A DNA stretch of 64,000 nt, taken from assembly GCA_020161435.1 (NCBI GenBank), contig JAIUNV010000003.1:248001-312000 (forward strand), given 5' to 3'. The notes beneath the pieces are model-generated. The model did not search any database. It saw only the letters and a list, made by a program, of their open reading frames with translations, and was not told the origin of the DNA. Made by a program: the position numbers and the translations under genes. The DNA comes from Bacteroidota bacterium. GTDB taxonomy: Bacteria; Bacteroidota; Bacteroidia; Chitinophagales; Chitinophagaceae. Shown here one piece after another: positions 1 to 8,252 of this stretch (position 1 is its first letter; each line of letters begins with the position of its first letter).

Positions 1-269
1 AGGATGACATGCCCGGCTTTACATTTATACCTACCTACAGCCGCGAACTGCCCGACAATGCTTTGCTGCAACGTACCGGCTATGTGCACCAGGTGTATGA
101 AGAGCTGATAAAACAACGCACCATATTACACCAGCAAAATGGCGGCACAGGACTTAGCCCGGCCAAGTTTATGCTGTGCGGTTGGAAGAGTATGATAGAT
201 GAAGCCCGCCAACGGTTGGCGGCCATTGGCTACGATAAAAAAGACATTCATTTTGAACTGTACGGATAA
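1..269 (+). CDS. Ferredoxin-NADP reductase, C-terminal fragment (5' end outside window)
   Basis: The reading frame is open from the left edge, so only the last ~88 residues are visible. They match the NADP-binding C-terminus of plant-type ferredoxin-NADP+ reductases: GYVHQVYEEL, then FMLCGWKSMIDEARQRL, then the terminal IHFELYG, where the Cys-Gly-Trp and the final aromatic-Gly are family hallmarks. Such FAD enzymes move electrons between reduced ferredoxin and NADPH in the cytoplasm. The gene is followed after 6 bp by a small membrane protein and then a terminator, so it is transcribed separately from the nuo operon just downstream. Its closeness to a complex I operon without an NADH module is notable. 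The internal ATG at position 9 is not the true start. Confidence 0.85.
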   Translation, partial: DDMPGFTFIPTYSRELPDNALLQRTGYVHQVYEELIKQRTILHQQNGGTGLSPAKFMLCGWKSMIDEARQRLAAIGYDKKDIHFELYG

Positions 270-275
270 GCAACC

Positions 276-644
276 ATGAACGCCAACCAGCTGATAAAGT
301 CTCTGCTATATGGCTTTGCGGCCCTGCTTACACTGGGCTTTGCATTGGTTTTGTTTGATGAGCACCTGCCCATGGCTACTGTGTTTTGCGTATTGGCTGT
401 GTGCATGATGTTTGCAGCATGGCGACATCCGTTTTTTTGGAGGCATTTGCCATTGCGCACCAGTGTATTGCTGCTACTACATGCAGCTGTGCTGGCAGCA
501 ATAGCCTGGCAGTTGTACAAGCAAGGCTACCACAAAGCCACATTTGTGTACGAAGGCATCAGCATTTTTTATTTCAGCCTGGCAGCATTTATTTTTTTGC
601 TGCGCAAAAAACGAACGGTCTTTTTTGCAGAAGAAGACAACTGA
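276..644 (+). CDS. Small integral membrane protein, unknown function
   Basis: A 122-residue protein I do not recognise. It has about four hydrophobic segments (residues ~8-27, ~33-48, ~60-80 and ~92-110) joined by short loops, with a basic stretch RKKRTVFF before an acidic tail, so it is probably a polytopic inner-membrane protein. It starts 6 bp after the ferredoxin-NADP reductase stop and is followed by an intrinsic terminator, so the two share a transcript. No catalytic motif is visible. The function is unknown; the operon position only suggests a link to redox metabolism. Confidence 0.7.
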   Translation: MNANQLIKSLLYGFAALLTLGFALVLFDEHLPMATVFCVLAVCMMFAAWRHPFFWRHLPLRTSVLLLLHAAVLAAIAWQLYKQGYHKATFVYEGISIFYFSLAAFIFLLRKKRTVFFAEEDN

Positions 645-648
645 TACC

Positions 649-672
649 AACCGCCCATGTGGCGGTTTTTTT
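649..672 (+). terminator. Intrinsic terminator after the ferredoxin reductase unit
   Basis: A perfect 7-bp stem AACCGCC / GGCGGTT closes a five-base loop CATGT and runs into a T tract. It lies 5 bases after the stop of the small membrane protein and separates this unit from the nuo operon. Confidence 0.85.
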
Positions 673-711
673 ATGCGAATACTGAAGCAGGTAGTGCATT
701 CGAAAAAAACA

Positions 712-743
712 TTTGGCTATCCCCCGTTCCTGATATAAATTTT
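712..743 (+). promoter_or_regulatory. Predicted Bacteroidota-type promoter of the nuo operon
   Basis: TTTG at 712-715 is followed after 20 bases by TAAATTTT at 736-743, matching the TTTG / TAnnTTTG pattern at all but the last base. Transcription would begin near 750. This is downstream of the possible GTG start at 746, which argues that nuoA begins at the ATG at 812. Predicted from pattern only. Confidence 0.55.
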
Positions 744-811
744 CAGTGCAACTGATATTCGTCAGTATACTGCCGATTGCTACACAATTACATTCGCTAA
801 AATCAATTTCC

Positions 812-1162
812 ATGGGTGCCGGATCGTTAATTGCCCTTGCCATTGCTGCCATTGCCTTTGCATCCATTGCTCTAATGGTAGCCAAACTGGTAACAAAAGC
901 CACCAAAAACAAACAGAAGGGCGAAGCCTACGAATGTGGTATCCCCAGCCAGGGGCCCAACCTGATTCAATTCAATGTAGGCTACTATTTGTTTGCGTTG
1001 GTCTTCCTCATTTTTGATGTAGAGTTGGTGTTTTTATACCCTTGGGCAGTAGTGGTAAAAAGTGTAGGATGGATAGCCCTTGTGGAAATCGTCGTTTTCT
1101 TTTTCATCTTGTTTTTAGGATTGCTGTACGCCCACAAAAAAGGTGCCTTGCAGTGGAAATAA
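812..1162 (+). CDS. nuoA: NADH-quinone oxidoreductase subunit A
   Basis: Membrane subunit of the proton-pumping complex I, part of the quinone-channel end of the membrane arm. The protein is 116 residues with three transmembrane helices. The conserved loop after helix 1 is clear ([10 protein letters not shown], then [18 protein letters not shown]), including the Cys-Gly and the acidic residues of helix 2. An in-frame GTG at 746 would add 22 residues, but it precedes the predicted transcription start, and the shorter form fits the family length better. First gene of an 11-gene operon. nuoB begins 64 bases later. Confidence 0.93.
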   Translation: MGAGSLIALAIAAIAFASIALMVAKLVTKATKNKQKGEAYECGIPSQGPNLIQFNVGYYLFALVFLIFDVELVFLYPWAVVVKSVGWIALVEIVVFFFILFLGLLYAHKKGALQWK

Positions 1163-1226
1163 CGATGCGCCCAAAGATGTTGATGGCAACCCTTGCTACT
1201 ACATCATCATTTGTAAAAAAGGAACT

Positions 1227-1841
1227 ATGAGTGAAGTGCCCAACAACGAAAACATTGCTGCCAACGCCGACACCGGCGCCCAGCCTGAGGCCCGCAAAAG
1301 CATTGCCGAACTGGCGGGCCCCATTCCTTTTCCTGGTACGGTACACGAAACACCCGGTGGCGGCATTTTGGTAAGTGCCATGGACGATGTCATCAACTGG
1401 GCACGTAGCAACAGTTTGTGGCCACTCACATTTGGCACCAGCTGCTGCGCTATTGAAATGATGAGTGCTTACAGCGCCAAATACGACTGGAGCAGGTTTG
1501 GCTTCGAAGTAGCCCGTGCCTCTCCACGCCAAGCCGATGTAATTATCATTGCAGGAACAATCGTAAACAAAATGGCGCCTGTACTCAAACGCCTCTACGA
1601 CCAAATGGCCGACCCTAAATATGTGGTGGCTATGGGCGCCTGCGCCACCAGCGGCGGTCCGTTTTTTTACAATACCTATAGTGTAGTAAAAGGTGCAGAT
1701 CATGTCATTCCCGTAGACGTGTACGTAGCAGGCTGCCCGCCACGCCCCGAAGCACTCATTCATGCCCTCATGACCTTGCAGGTGAAGATTAAAGCCGGCA
1801 TGACCAGAGAACAAATTCGGGATGAAATGAAAACGACGTGA
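1227..1841 (+). CDS. nuoB: NADH-quinone oxidoreductase subunit B (N2 cluster protein)
   Basis: Peripheral-arm subunit that binds the terminal [4Fe-4S] cluster N2 and hands electrons to quinone. The 204-residue form starts at ATG 1227, which follows an AAGGA-like stretch. A longer in-frame reading from GTG 1143 would overlap nuoA and adds a sequence unlike the family. The N2 ligands are visible: adjacent Cys73-Cys74 in TSCCAIEMM, Cys139 in GACATSGG and Cys170 in GCPPRPE. The N-terminal ~45 residues are a family-variable extension. It lies between nuoA and nuoC in the standard order. Confidence 0.96.
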   Translation: MSEVPNNENIAANADTGAQPEARKSIAELAGPIPFPGTVHETPGGGILVSAMDDVINWARSNSLWPLTFGTSCCAIEMMSAYSAKYDWSRFGFEVARASPRQADVIIIAGTIVNKMAPVLKRLYDQMADPKYVVAMGACATSGGPFFYNTYSVVKGADHVIPVDVYVAGCPPRPEALIHALMTLQVKIKAGMTREQIRDEMKTT

Positions 1842-1843
1842 CG

Positions 1844-1871
1844 GGAATGATGAATTAGGAATGATGAATTA
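1844..1871 (+). repeat. Perfect 14-bp tandem direct repeat between nuoB and nuoC
   Basis: GGAATGATGAATTA occurs twice head to tail (1844-1857 and 1858-1871). It belongs to a series of short iterated sequences found in several spacers of this operon. No gene fits in the 88-bp spacer. Confidence 0.8.
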
Positions 1872-1929
1872 AGAGTAGCAGCTCTCGAAAATCAAACATC
1901 AGATATCAGCGATCAAAATATACCAACGC

Positions 1930-2385
1930 ATGACACGTGAAGATTTGCAACAAGAGTTAACCGGTCGCTTCCCCGACTTTACGTTTGAAGAAGGCGGCCA
2001 GTTTTTAACCATGCATGTGCCCGCTGCACAGTGGAGCAACATTGCCTACTTTTTGCGGGATGCACCGGAAATGCAATTCGATTTTTTGTTTTGCCTCACT
2101 TGCGTTGATTGGCTCAAGCACCTCACCATGGTGTATCACCTGCGCAGCTACACGCACAAGCATGAGCTGGTGGTAAAGTGCCAACTCGACCGCGAACAAC
2201 CGGAAATTGCCTCTGCGGCCTACATCTGGCGTACCGCAGAATTTCACGAAAGAGAAGTGTTTGAATTGTTTGGCGTCAACTTTTTGCAACACCCCGATTT
2301 GCGCAAACTCATTTTGCCCGACGATTGGGTGGGCTACCCGCTACGCAAAGACTACGACGACCCCATAAACATGATTAAACTGTAA
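1930..2385 (+). CDS. nuoC: NADH-quinone oxidoreductase subunit C
   Basis: Peripheral-arm subunit of complex I (30-kDa subunit family), 151 residues. The C-terminal signature is clear: AEFHEREVFELFGVNFLQHPDLRKLILPDDW followed by GYPLRKDY. Unlike Escherichia coli, where nuoC and nuoD are fused, here they are separate, with nuoD starting 10 bases after the nuoC stop. It forms the docking surface for NuoD near the quinone site and carries no cofactor itself. The start is the first ATG after a non-coding spacer. Confidence 0.95.
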   Translation: MTREDLQQELTGRFPDFTFEEGGQFLTMHVPAAQWSNIAYFLRDAPEMQFDFLFCLTCVDWLKHLTMVYHLRSYTHKHELVVKCQLDREQPEIASAAYIWRTAEFHEREVFELFGVNFLQHPDLRKLILPDDWVGYPLRKDYDDPINMIKL

Positions 2386-2395
2386 GCCACGCATT

Positions 2396-3523
2396 ATGTA
2401 CAGAGAAACGGATATCATACAAACGATTCCCGGCACCGATGAAATGGTGATTAATGTGGGGCCACAGCACCCCAGCACTCACGGGGTATTGCACCTGGTG
2501 CTTACCATCAATGGTGAAATTGTAAAGAAAGTAGAACCTCATATTGGCTACATCCACCGCAGCATCGAAAAGATGTGTGAAAGCCTTACCTATCGGCAGT
2601 TTATTTACAGCACCAGCCGCATGGATTACCTGGCGGCACATACTAATAATCATGCTTGTGCCATGTGTGTAGAGCAAGGCATGGGCATAGAAGTACCCCT
2701 GCGGGCACAATACATACGGGTGCTCATGGATGAACTCACCCGCATTGCATCGCACTGCCTGTGGTGGGGCAGCATTGCCATGGACTGCGGCGCTGTTACG
2801 CCATTTTTTCTCGCCTTCCGCGAAAGAGAAATGATTAACAGCATTATGGAAGAAACCTGTGGTGCCCGCCTTACCATGAACTACAATGTGCCCGGTGGCG
2901 TGATGGCAGATATCCATCCTACATTTCAGCAAAGTGTGAAAGATTTTGTGCGGCACTTCCGCAGCAAGATTGATGAATATGATGAATTGGTAACCGGCAA
3001 TATCATTTTCCAAAGCCGGCTGAAAGGTGTGGGCAAACTGAGTAAAGAAGATGCCATTTCCTACGGTTGTACCGGCCCTACTGCCCGTGCCAGCGGCGTA
3101 AGTTGCGATGTAAGAAAACATTTCCCTTACGAAATCTACAACCAAATAGATTTTACAGAAATAACGCATACTGCTGGCGATAGTTATGCCCGCTATCTGA
3201 TGCGACTGGCAGAAATGCGGGAGTCGATGAGCATTATTGAACAACTGATTGACAATATTCCGGAAGGGGACTATCTGGCAAAAACAAAAGCGGTGCTGAA
3301 ACTGCCTAAAGGCGAATTCTACAGCCGTGTAGAAACGCCCCGCGGAGAACTTGGCGTATACATTGTGAGTGAAGGTGGCACCACACCTTACCGCATCAAG
3401 TTCCGTTCGCCGGGCTTCAGCAATCTGAGTGCGTTAGACCACATGACCCGTGGCCACAAAATAGGCGACCTCGTAGCCATTATGGGTACGCTTGATTTGG
3501 TGATACCGGATATAGACAGATGA
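2396..3523 (+). CDS. nuoD: NADH-quinone oxidoreductase subunit D
   Basis: The 49-kDa subunit, related to the large subunit of NiFe hydrogenases, which shapes the quinone-binding pocket together with NuoB. At 375 residues it has the normal unfused length. The family motif GPQHPSTHG lies at residues 22-30 and HIGYIHRSIEK follows. The C-terminal region KFRSPGFSNL and DLVAIMGTLDLVIPDIDR is typical. In standard 14-gene operons nuoE, nuoF and nuoG would follow, but here only 147 bp separate it from nuoH, so the NADH-oxidising module is not encoded at this place. Confidence 0.96.
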   Translation: MYRETDIIQTIPGTDEMVINVGPQHPSTHGVLHLVLTINGEIVKKVEPHIGYIHRSIEKMCESLTYRQFIYSTSRMDYLAAHTNNHACAMCVEQGMGIEVPLRAQYIRVLMDELTRIASHCLWWGSIAMDCGAVTPFFLAFREREMINSIMEETCGARLTMNYNVPGGVMADIHPTFQQSVKDFVRHFRSKIDEYDELVTGNIIFQSRLKGVGKLSKEDAISYGCTGPTARASGVSCDVRKHFPYEIYNQIDFTEITHTAGDSYARYLMRLAEMRESMSIIEQLIDNIPEGDYLAKTKAVLKLPKGEFYSRVETPRGELGVYIVSEGGTTPYRIKFRSPGFSNLSALDHMTRGHKIGDLVAIMGTLDLVIPDIDR

Positions 3524-3670
3524 TAGTTGTTGGATGTTGGATGTCTGATGTACGATGTACGATGTCTGATATTGAATGAGAGGCGATAGATAAATGATAT
3601 TGGAGTGTAGCAAATAATTCGAATATCCTTTTTCCCCCATCGGGGGTTAGGGGGCCAATAAAACTGACTC
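3524..3670 (+). repeat. Spacer of iterated short words plus a C/G-run element; nuoEFG absent
   Basis: The first half is built from repeated variants of GATGTTGGATGTCTGATGTAC-like words. The second half holds a C-run/G-run pair, TTCCCCCATCGGGGG followed by TTAGGGGGCC, also seen in other spacers of this window. No coding frame fits. This is where nuoE, nuoF and nuoG would stand in a 14-gene operon. Confidence 0.6.
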
Positions 3671-4747
3671 ATGTTTAGTTTAGAAAACATAACACAAATA
3701 GTACACACCTGGCTGTACGAAAACATGCACCCCACTCTGGCATTGATGGTGGAGTTTGCCTTTATTGGTGTACTGGTGATTGCGCTGTTTGCCTTTTTGG
3801 GGCTGGTGCTTGTAATGATGGAACGCAAAGTAAGTTCCTGGATGCAGCTGCGCCTTGGGCCCAATCGAATTGGTCCTTGGGGTTGGTTTCAAACCGTGGC
3901 CGATACCGTAAAGCTGATTGTAAAAGAAGGTATGACGCCGAATAACGTGGACAAATTGCTGTTCAATATGGCGCCCATTCTTGTCATCATTGTATCGATG
4001 GTAATAATGGCTCCCATCATGTTTGCCAAAGGCTTTCAAATTTGGGACATAAACATTGGTGTGTTGTTTGTGTCTGCTGTTTCATCGTTATCCATCATTG
4101 GTATTTTAATGGCCGGCTGGGCCAGCAACAACAAATACTCTTTGCTGGGAGCCATGCGTAGCGGGGCTCAAATTGTGAGCTACGAATTATCGGCAGGCTT
4201 ATCTATGCTCACCATTGTAGTACTTACCGGCAGTTTAAAAATGTCGGATATTATTCAGGCACAAGAAACAGGCTGGTGGTTATTTAAAGGCCATATTCCC
4301 GCCATCATTGCTTTCGTCATTTTCATTATTGCTGCTACTGCCGAAACCAACCGTGCTCCATTCGATTTGGCCGAAGCAGAAAGCGAACTCACCGCAGGTT
4401 TTCATACAGAATACTCCGGCATGAAGTTCGCCTTGTTTTTTCTGGCCGAATACGTGAACATATTTGTGGTGTGTGCCATTGGTGCCACGCTTTTTCTGGG
4501 CGGATGGATGCCATTTCATGTAGGCAACTGGGAACAGTTTAACAATATCATGGATTACATCCCCACTCCCATCTGGTTTTTTGGCAAAACCTTCTTCCTC
4601 ATTTTCGTCATCATGTGGTTCCGGTGGACCTTCCCCCGTTTGCGCATTGATCAGTTGTTGAACCTCGAATGGAAATACCTGCTGCCCATCAGCATCTTCA
4701 ATATTTTATTGGTAACGGTGATTGCATTGGCAGGATGGCATTTTTAG
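3671..4747 (+). CDS. nuoH: NADH-quinone oxidoreductase subunit H
   Basis: Membrane subunit joining the peripheral and membrane arms and forming the quinone tunnel, 358 residues with about eight or nine helices. Conserved cytoplasmic loops are present: the segment RLGPNRIGPWGWFQ with TVADTVKLIVKEG near residues 58-85, and AETNRAPFDLAEAESELTAG with FHTEYSGMKFALFF around residues 220-260, containing the acidic residues tied to coupling. It starts directly after the iterated spacer and is followed by a 102-bp spacer before nuoI. Confidence 0.96.
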   Translation: MFSLENITQIVHTWLYENMHPTLALMVEFAFIGVLVIALFAFLGLVLVMMERKVSSWMQLRLGPNRIGPWGWFQTVADTVKLIVKEGMTPNNVDKLLFNMAPILVIIVSMVIMAPIMFAKGFQIWDINIGVLFVSAVSSLSIIGILMAGWASNNKYSLLGAMRSGAQIVSYELSAGLSMLTIVVLTGSLKMSDIIQAQETGWWLFKGHIPAIIAFVIFIIAATAETNRAPFDLAEAESELTAGFHTEYSGMKFALFFLAEYVNIFVVCAIGATLFLGGWMPFHVGNWEQFNNIMDYIPTPIWFFGKTFFLIFVIMWFRWTFPRLRIDQLLNLEWKYLLPISIFNILLVTVIALAGWHF

Positions 4748-4849
4748 AATAGATGATAGTTGGTAGATGTTGGATGATAGTAATGGCAATCAAAGTAATT
4801 AGTAAACTGTAAGTCGATTGCTCAAAACCGAAAACGACAAACAAGCATT

Positions 4850-5329
4850 ATGAACCTCAAACAATACTTCGCGGATATTTTCAACGGTGTGAAGTCGCTG
4901 GCTACGGGCATGAAAGTGACCGGTGGTTATTTTCTGCGGCACCACAAAGAAAAAATCACTGAGCAATACCCCGACAACAGAGATACGCTTGTACTGGCCG
5001 AACGTTTTCGCGGTGAAGTGGTGATGCTGCACGACGAGAACAACGAGCATGCCTGCACCGGTTGTACTGCCTGCGAGTTGGCCTGCCCCAATGGAACCAT
5101 CAAAGTCATCACCAAGTTTGACATGACACCCGAAGGCAAAAAGAAAAAAGCGGTAGACACTTTCATCTATCACCTGGAGCTCTGCACCATGTGCAACCTC
5201 TGTGTAGAAGCTTGCCCCACAGGTGCCATTAGCATGGCCAACACATTTGAGCATAGTGTATTCGACAGAAGTACACTCACGAAACAATTGAACAAACCCG
5301 GCTCCAAAATCAGGGCAGGTGTAGAATAA
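4850..5329 (+). CDS. nuoI: NADH-quinone oxidoreductase subunit I (2x[4Fe-4S])
   Basis: Peripheral-arm ferredoxin-like subunit carrying clusters N6a and N6b that pass electrons to N2. Of 159 residues, two CxxCxxCxxxCP motifs are intact: Cys69, 72, 75, 79 and Cys112, 115, 118, 122. In an enzyme without NuoEFG this subunit would be the most exposed entry point for electrons from a soluble ferredoxin; that is an inference from structure of related 11-subunit complexes. nuoJ follows after 27 bases. Confidence 0.96.
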   Translation: MNLKQYFADIFNGVKSLATGMKVTGGYFLRHHKEKITEQYPDNRDTLVLAERFRGEVVMLHDENNEHACTGCTACELACPNGTIKVITKFDMTPEGKKKKAVDTFIYHLELCTMCNLCVEACPTGAISMANTFEHSVFDRSTLTKQLNKPGSKIRAGVE

Positions 5330-5356
5330 TTATTGCCGATCAAAGCCACCAACATC

Positions 5357-5863
5357 ATGGATATTTCAACCATCATCTTTTACCTGATTGCGGCCTTCAT
5401 ACTGGGCATGGCCCTGCTGGCCGTTACGGCAAAACAAATTTTCCGCTCCGCCATCTGGCTGCTGTTTACCCTTATTGGCATTGCCTCTTTGTACTTCTGG
5501 ATGGAAGTAGAATTTATAGCGGCTGTGCAAATAGTAGTGTATGTAGGCGGCATTGTGGTGCTCATCATCTTCAGCATTTTCCTTACCCAGCAATCTGCTG
5601 CCGATATGCCATCACCGAAACTTGGAAGAAAAATAGCCGCAGCTGTAGCATCCTTGCTGGGCCTTGCACTGTGTGGCTTGCTGGTGTACGAATACGGCTT
5701 CAGCAAAACAGAAGCGACGTTCGACAACGAAGTGAGCCGCATTGGTACTGCCATGCTCAACACCGGTTCTGATGGCTATGCTCTACCGTTTGAAGCAGTG
5801 AGCATTTTGCTATTGGCCGCCATGGTGGGTGCTATTGTAATTGCCATGAAGGAGAGTGAGTGA
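5357..5863 (+). CDS. nuoJ: NADH-quinone oxidoreductase subunit J
   Basis: Membrane subunit of complex I with five predicted helices, 168 residues from ATG 5357. A TTG at 5333 in the same frame would add eight non-hydrophobic residues and is less likely. The conserved third helix region QIVVYVGGIVVLIIFSIFL is present, with the Tyr-Val-Gly-Gly motif. The C-terminus AILLLAAMVGAIVIAMKE-like segment is typical. It pairs with NuoK in the proton path. A 118-bp spacer with iterated AGCTTTCAGC-type words precedes nuoK. Confidence 0.94.
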   Translation: MDISTIIFYLIAAFILGMALLAVTAKQIFRSAIWLLFTLIGIASLYFWMEVEFIAAVQIVVYVGGIVVLIIFSIFLTQQSAADMPSPKLGRKIAAAVASLLGLALCGLLVYEYGFSKTEATFDNEVSRIGTAMLNTGSDGYALPFEAVSILLLAAMVGAIVIAMKESE

Positions 5864-5981
5864 GTTGACGAGTTGATTGGTTAATTAGTGAAAAAGAAAA
5901 CAACAAAGAATACAACAACAATATCAAACGCAGCAGCTTTCAGCTTTCAGCCTTTAGCCTTCTGCTTTTAAATAAATAACC

Positions 5982-6290
5982 ATGGTACCTGTTTCACATA
6001 TTTTACTACTCAGTACGGCCTTGTTTTTTATAGGCATGTACGGCTTGTTTACCCGACGCAACATGATTGCCCTGCTCATGAGTATCGAACTCATGCTCAA
6101 CAGCATCAATATCAACTTCGTGGCATTCAACAAATATGTGTGGCCCGGCCAGTTGGATGGTATCTTCTTTACCATCTTCATCATCACCATTGCCGCTGCC
6201 GAAGCAGCCATTGCCATCGCCATTGTCATCAACCTGTATCGTAGCCACCTGAGCATTGATGTAAACGACGCAGCTGAATTAAAACATTAA
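5982..6290 (+). CDS. nuoK: NADH-quinone oxidoreductase subunit K
   Basis: Small antiporter-like membrane subunit (102 residues, three helices). The two conserved glutamates of the family lie in SIELMLNSININFVAF (helix 2) and AAAEAAIAIAIVIN (helix 3). The gene lies between nuoJ and nuoL as expected. Start at the first ATG after the spacer; no other start fits the family length of about 100 residues. Confidence 0.95.
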   Translation: MVPVSHILLLSTALFFIGMYGLFTRRNMIALLMSIELMLNSININFVAFNKYVWPGQLDGIFFTIFIITIAAAEAAIAIAIVINLYRSHLSIDVNDAAELKH

Positions 6291-6308
6291 CCCCAACAGC
6301 CATAACAC

Positions 6309-8240
6309 ATGAATTACGCATTACTTTCTGCCCTGCTGTTGCTGCTGCCACTGGCCAGCTTTGTGGTACTGGGCATTTGGGGACGCAGCATTTTCCGCAA
6401 AGCCTCCGGTATTATTGGCACTGCCGTACTGGGCACCATTGCTGCATTGTCGGTGTACATTGCCTGCCAGTATTTTTTGGTAGATGGACAGCTCAACGGC
6501 ACGTATCAACCCATCATTGCCTTGCAAACAGAGTGGCTCAAATTTGGCTACAAAGAACTGAGCATTGATATCGGCATCTTGCTCGATCCTATTTCAGTAA
6601 TGATGCTCGTAGTGATAACTGTGGTATCACTTATGGTGCACATCTTCAGCCTTGGCTACATGAAAGATGAAGAACGCTACAGCACCTACTTCGCTTTCCT
6701 GTCGCTGTTTACGTTCAGCATGTTGGGTCTGGTGATATCGGTTAACATCTTTCAGATTTATATGTTTTGGGAACTGGTGGGCGTGTCTTCTTACCTGCTT
6801 ATTGGTTTCTTCTTTACCAAACCCAGTGCGGTGGCGGCCAGTAAAAAAGCATTCATCGTTACCCGCTTTGCCGATCTCGGTTTTCTCATCGGCATTCTCA
6901 TCCTCGGTATTCAAACCGGCACATTGGATTTTAGCACCATCATCGATCGGTTGAGCAATCCACAAAGCGAAGCATTCATCAGCATGACCAGTGCTGGCTT
7001 CTTGGGCTTGTCTACACTTACATGGGCATTGATACTGGTGTTTATGGGTGGTGCTGGTAAGTCGGCCATGTTCCCCTTGCACATATGGTTGCCCGATGCC
7101 ATGGAAGGCCCTACACCTGTTTCGGCATTGATACATGCCGCCACCATGGTGGTAGCCGGTGTATACCTCGTAGCCCGTTTGTTCCCCGTGTTTCACCTCG
7201 ACGAAATAGCCATGAGTGTGGTGGCCTGGGTAGGTGCAACATCAGCCTTGTTTGCGGCTATCATTGCTACAACGCAAACCGATATCAAACGGGTGCTGGC
7301 GTACAGTACCATGTCCCAGATTGGTTACATGATGTTTTCATTAGGTGTATCAGGTTATGGTGGCGAAGCAGGCCTTGGCTTCACGGCTTCCATGTTCCAC
7401 TTGTTTACACATGCCTTCTTCAAATCATTGTTGTTCCTTGGTGCCGGTGCTGTGATACACTACGTACACAGCAACGACATGACTGACATGGGCGGTTTGC
7501 GTAAACACATGCCCGTTACACATGCTACATTTCTGCTGGCTTGCCTGGCCATTGCGGGTGTGCCGCCGCTGAGTGGTTTCTTCAGCAAAGAAGAAATATT
7601 GCTGGCTGCTTACGAAGGCAACAAAGCCATCTACTTTATTGCCTTGTTTACCGCAGGCCTTACTGCCTTCTACATGTTCCGTTTGTACTTCATGATTTTC
7701 TGGCAAAAAGAAAAGCACTACGATCCTCATCATGGCGAAGGTCCGATGAGTATGAAACTGCCGCTGATTGTATTGTCACTGCTGACGATTGTAACCGGCT
7801 TCATTCCTTTTGCGCAATACGTAAGCAGCAATGGCAAAGGGTTTGACACGCACCTGCACCTGATGTTTTCCATTGCACCGGTAGCCATGGTGATTATTGG
7901 CATTGGCGTTGCGTATGTGCTGTATCAAAAAGCCAACGACAAACCAACCAATTTAGCGAATGCCATGGGTGGTTTGTACAAAGCCGCTTACCGCAAGTTT
8001 TACATCGATGAACTATACCTGTTCATTACCCATAAAATCATTTTCCGCTTCATTGGCAAGCCTGCCGCATGGACCGATAAAAACATTGTAGACGGTACTG
8101 TAAACACTGTGGCCAGTGCTACCGATGATGTATCGTTTATGATTAAAGGATGGCAAAGCGGTAAAGTGCAGCAATACGCTATGTACTTCTTTGCCGGCGC
8201 CTTGTTGTTGGCTTTCATTTTTATTTACCTGTGGCATTAA
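6309..8240 (+). CDS. nuoL: NADH-quinone oxidoreductase subunit L
   Basis: Largest antiporter-like subunit at the distal end of the membrane arm, 643 residues with about 16 helices plus the long lateral helix near the C-terminus. Typical segments are LGYMKDEERYSTYFAFLSLF, then FWELVGVSSYLLIGFFF with the key glutamate of helix 5, then GKSAMFPLHIWLPDAMEGPT with the lysine, and the repeat VLAYSTMSQIGYMM. Length and order are normal. nuoM follows after 12 bases. Confidence 0.96.
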   Translation: MNYALLSALLLLLPLASFVVLGIWGRSIFRKASGIIGTAVLGTIAALSVYIACQYFLVDGQLNGTYQPIIALQTEWLKFGYKELSIDIGILLDPISVMMLVVITVVSLMVHIFSLGYMKDEERYSTYFAFLSLFTFSMLGLVISVNIFQIYMFWELVGVSSYLLIGFFFTKPSAVAASKKAFIVTRFADLGFLIGILILGIQTGTLDFSTIIDRLSNPQSEAFISMTSAGFLGLSTLTWALILVFMGGAGKSAMFPLHIWLPDAMEGPTPVSALIHAATMVVAGVYLVARLFPVFHLDEIAMSVVAWVGATSALFAAIIATTQTDIKRVLAYSTMSQIGYMMFSLGVSGYGGEAGLGFTASMFHLFTHAFFKSLLFLGAGAVIHYVHSNDMTDMGGLRKHMPVTHATFLLACLAIAGVPPLSGFFSKEEILLAAYEGNKAIYFIALFTAGLTAFYMFRLYFMIFWQKEKHYDPHHGEGPMSMKLPLIVLSLLTIVTGFIPFAQYVSSNGKGFDTHLHLMFSIAPVAMVIIGIGVAYVLYQKANDKPTNLANAMGGLYKAAYRKFYIDELYLFITHKIIFRFIGKPAAWTDKNIVDGTVNTVASATDDVSFMIKGWQSGKVQQYAMYFFAGALLLAFIFIYLWH

Positions 8241-8252
8241 AATATTGATGGT

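Noticed and set aside
3524-3670. Possible remnants of nuoE/nuoF/nuoG between nuoD and nuoH
   Set aside because: Only 147 bp of low-complexity sequence; no frame or motif of the NADH module is present.
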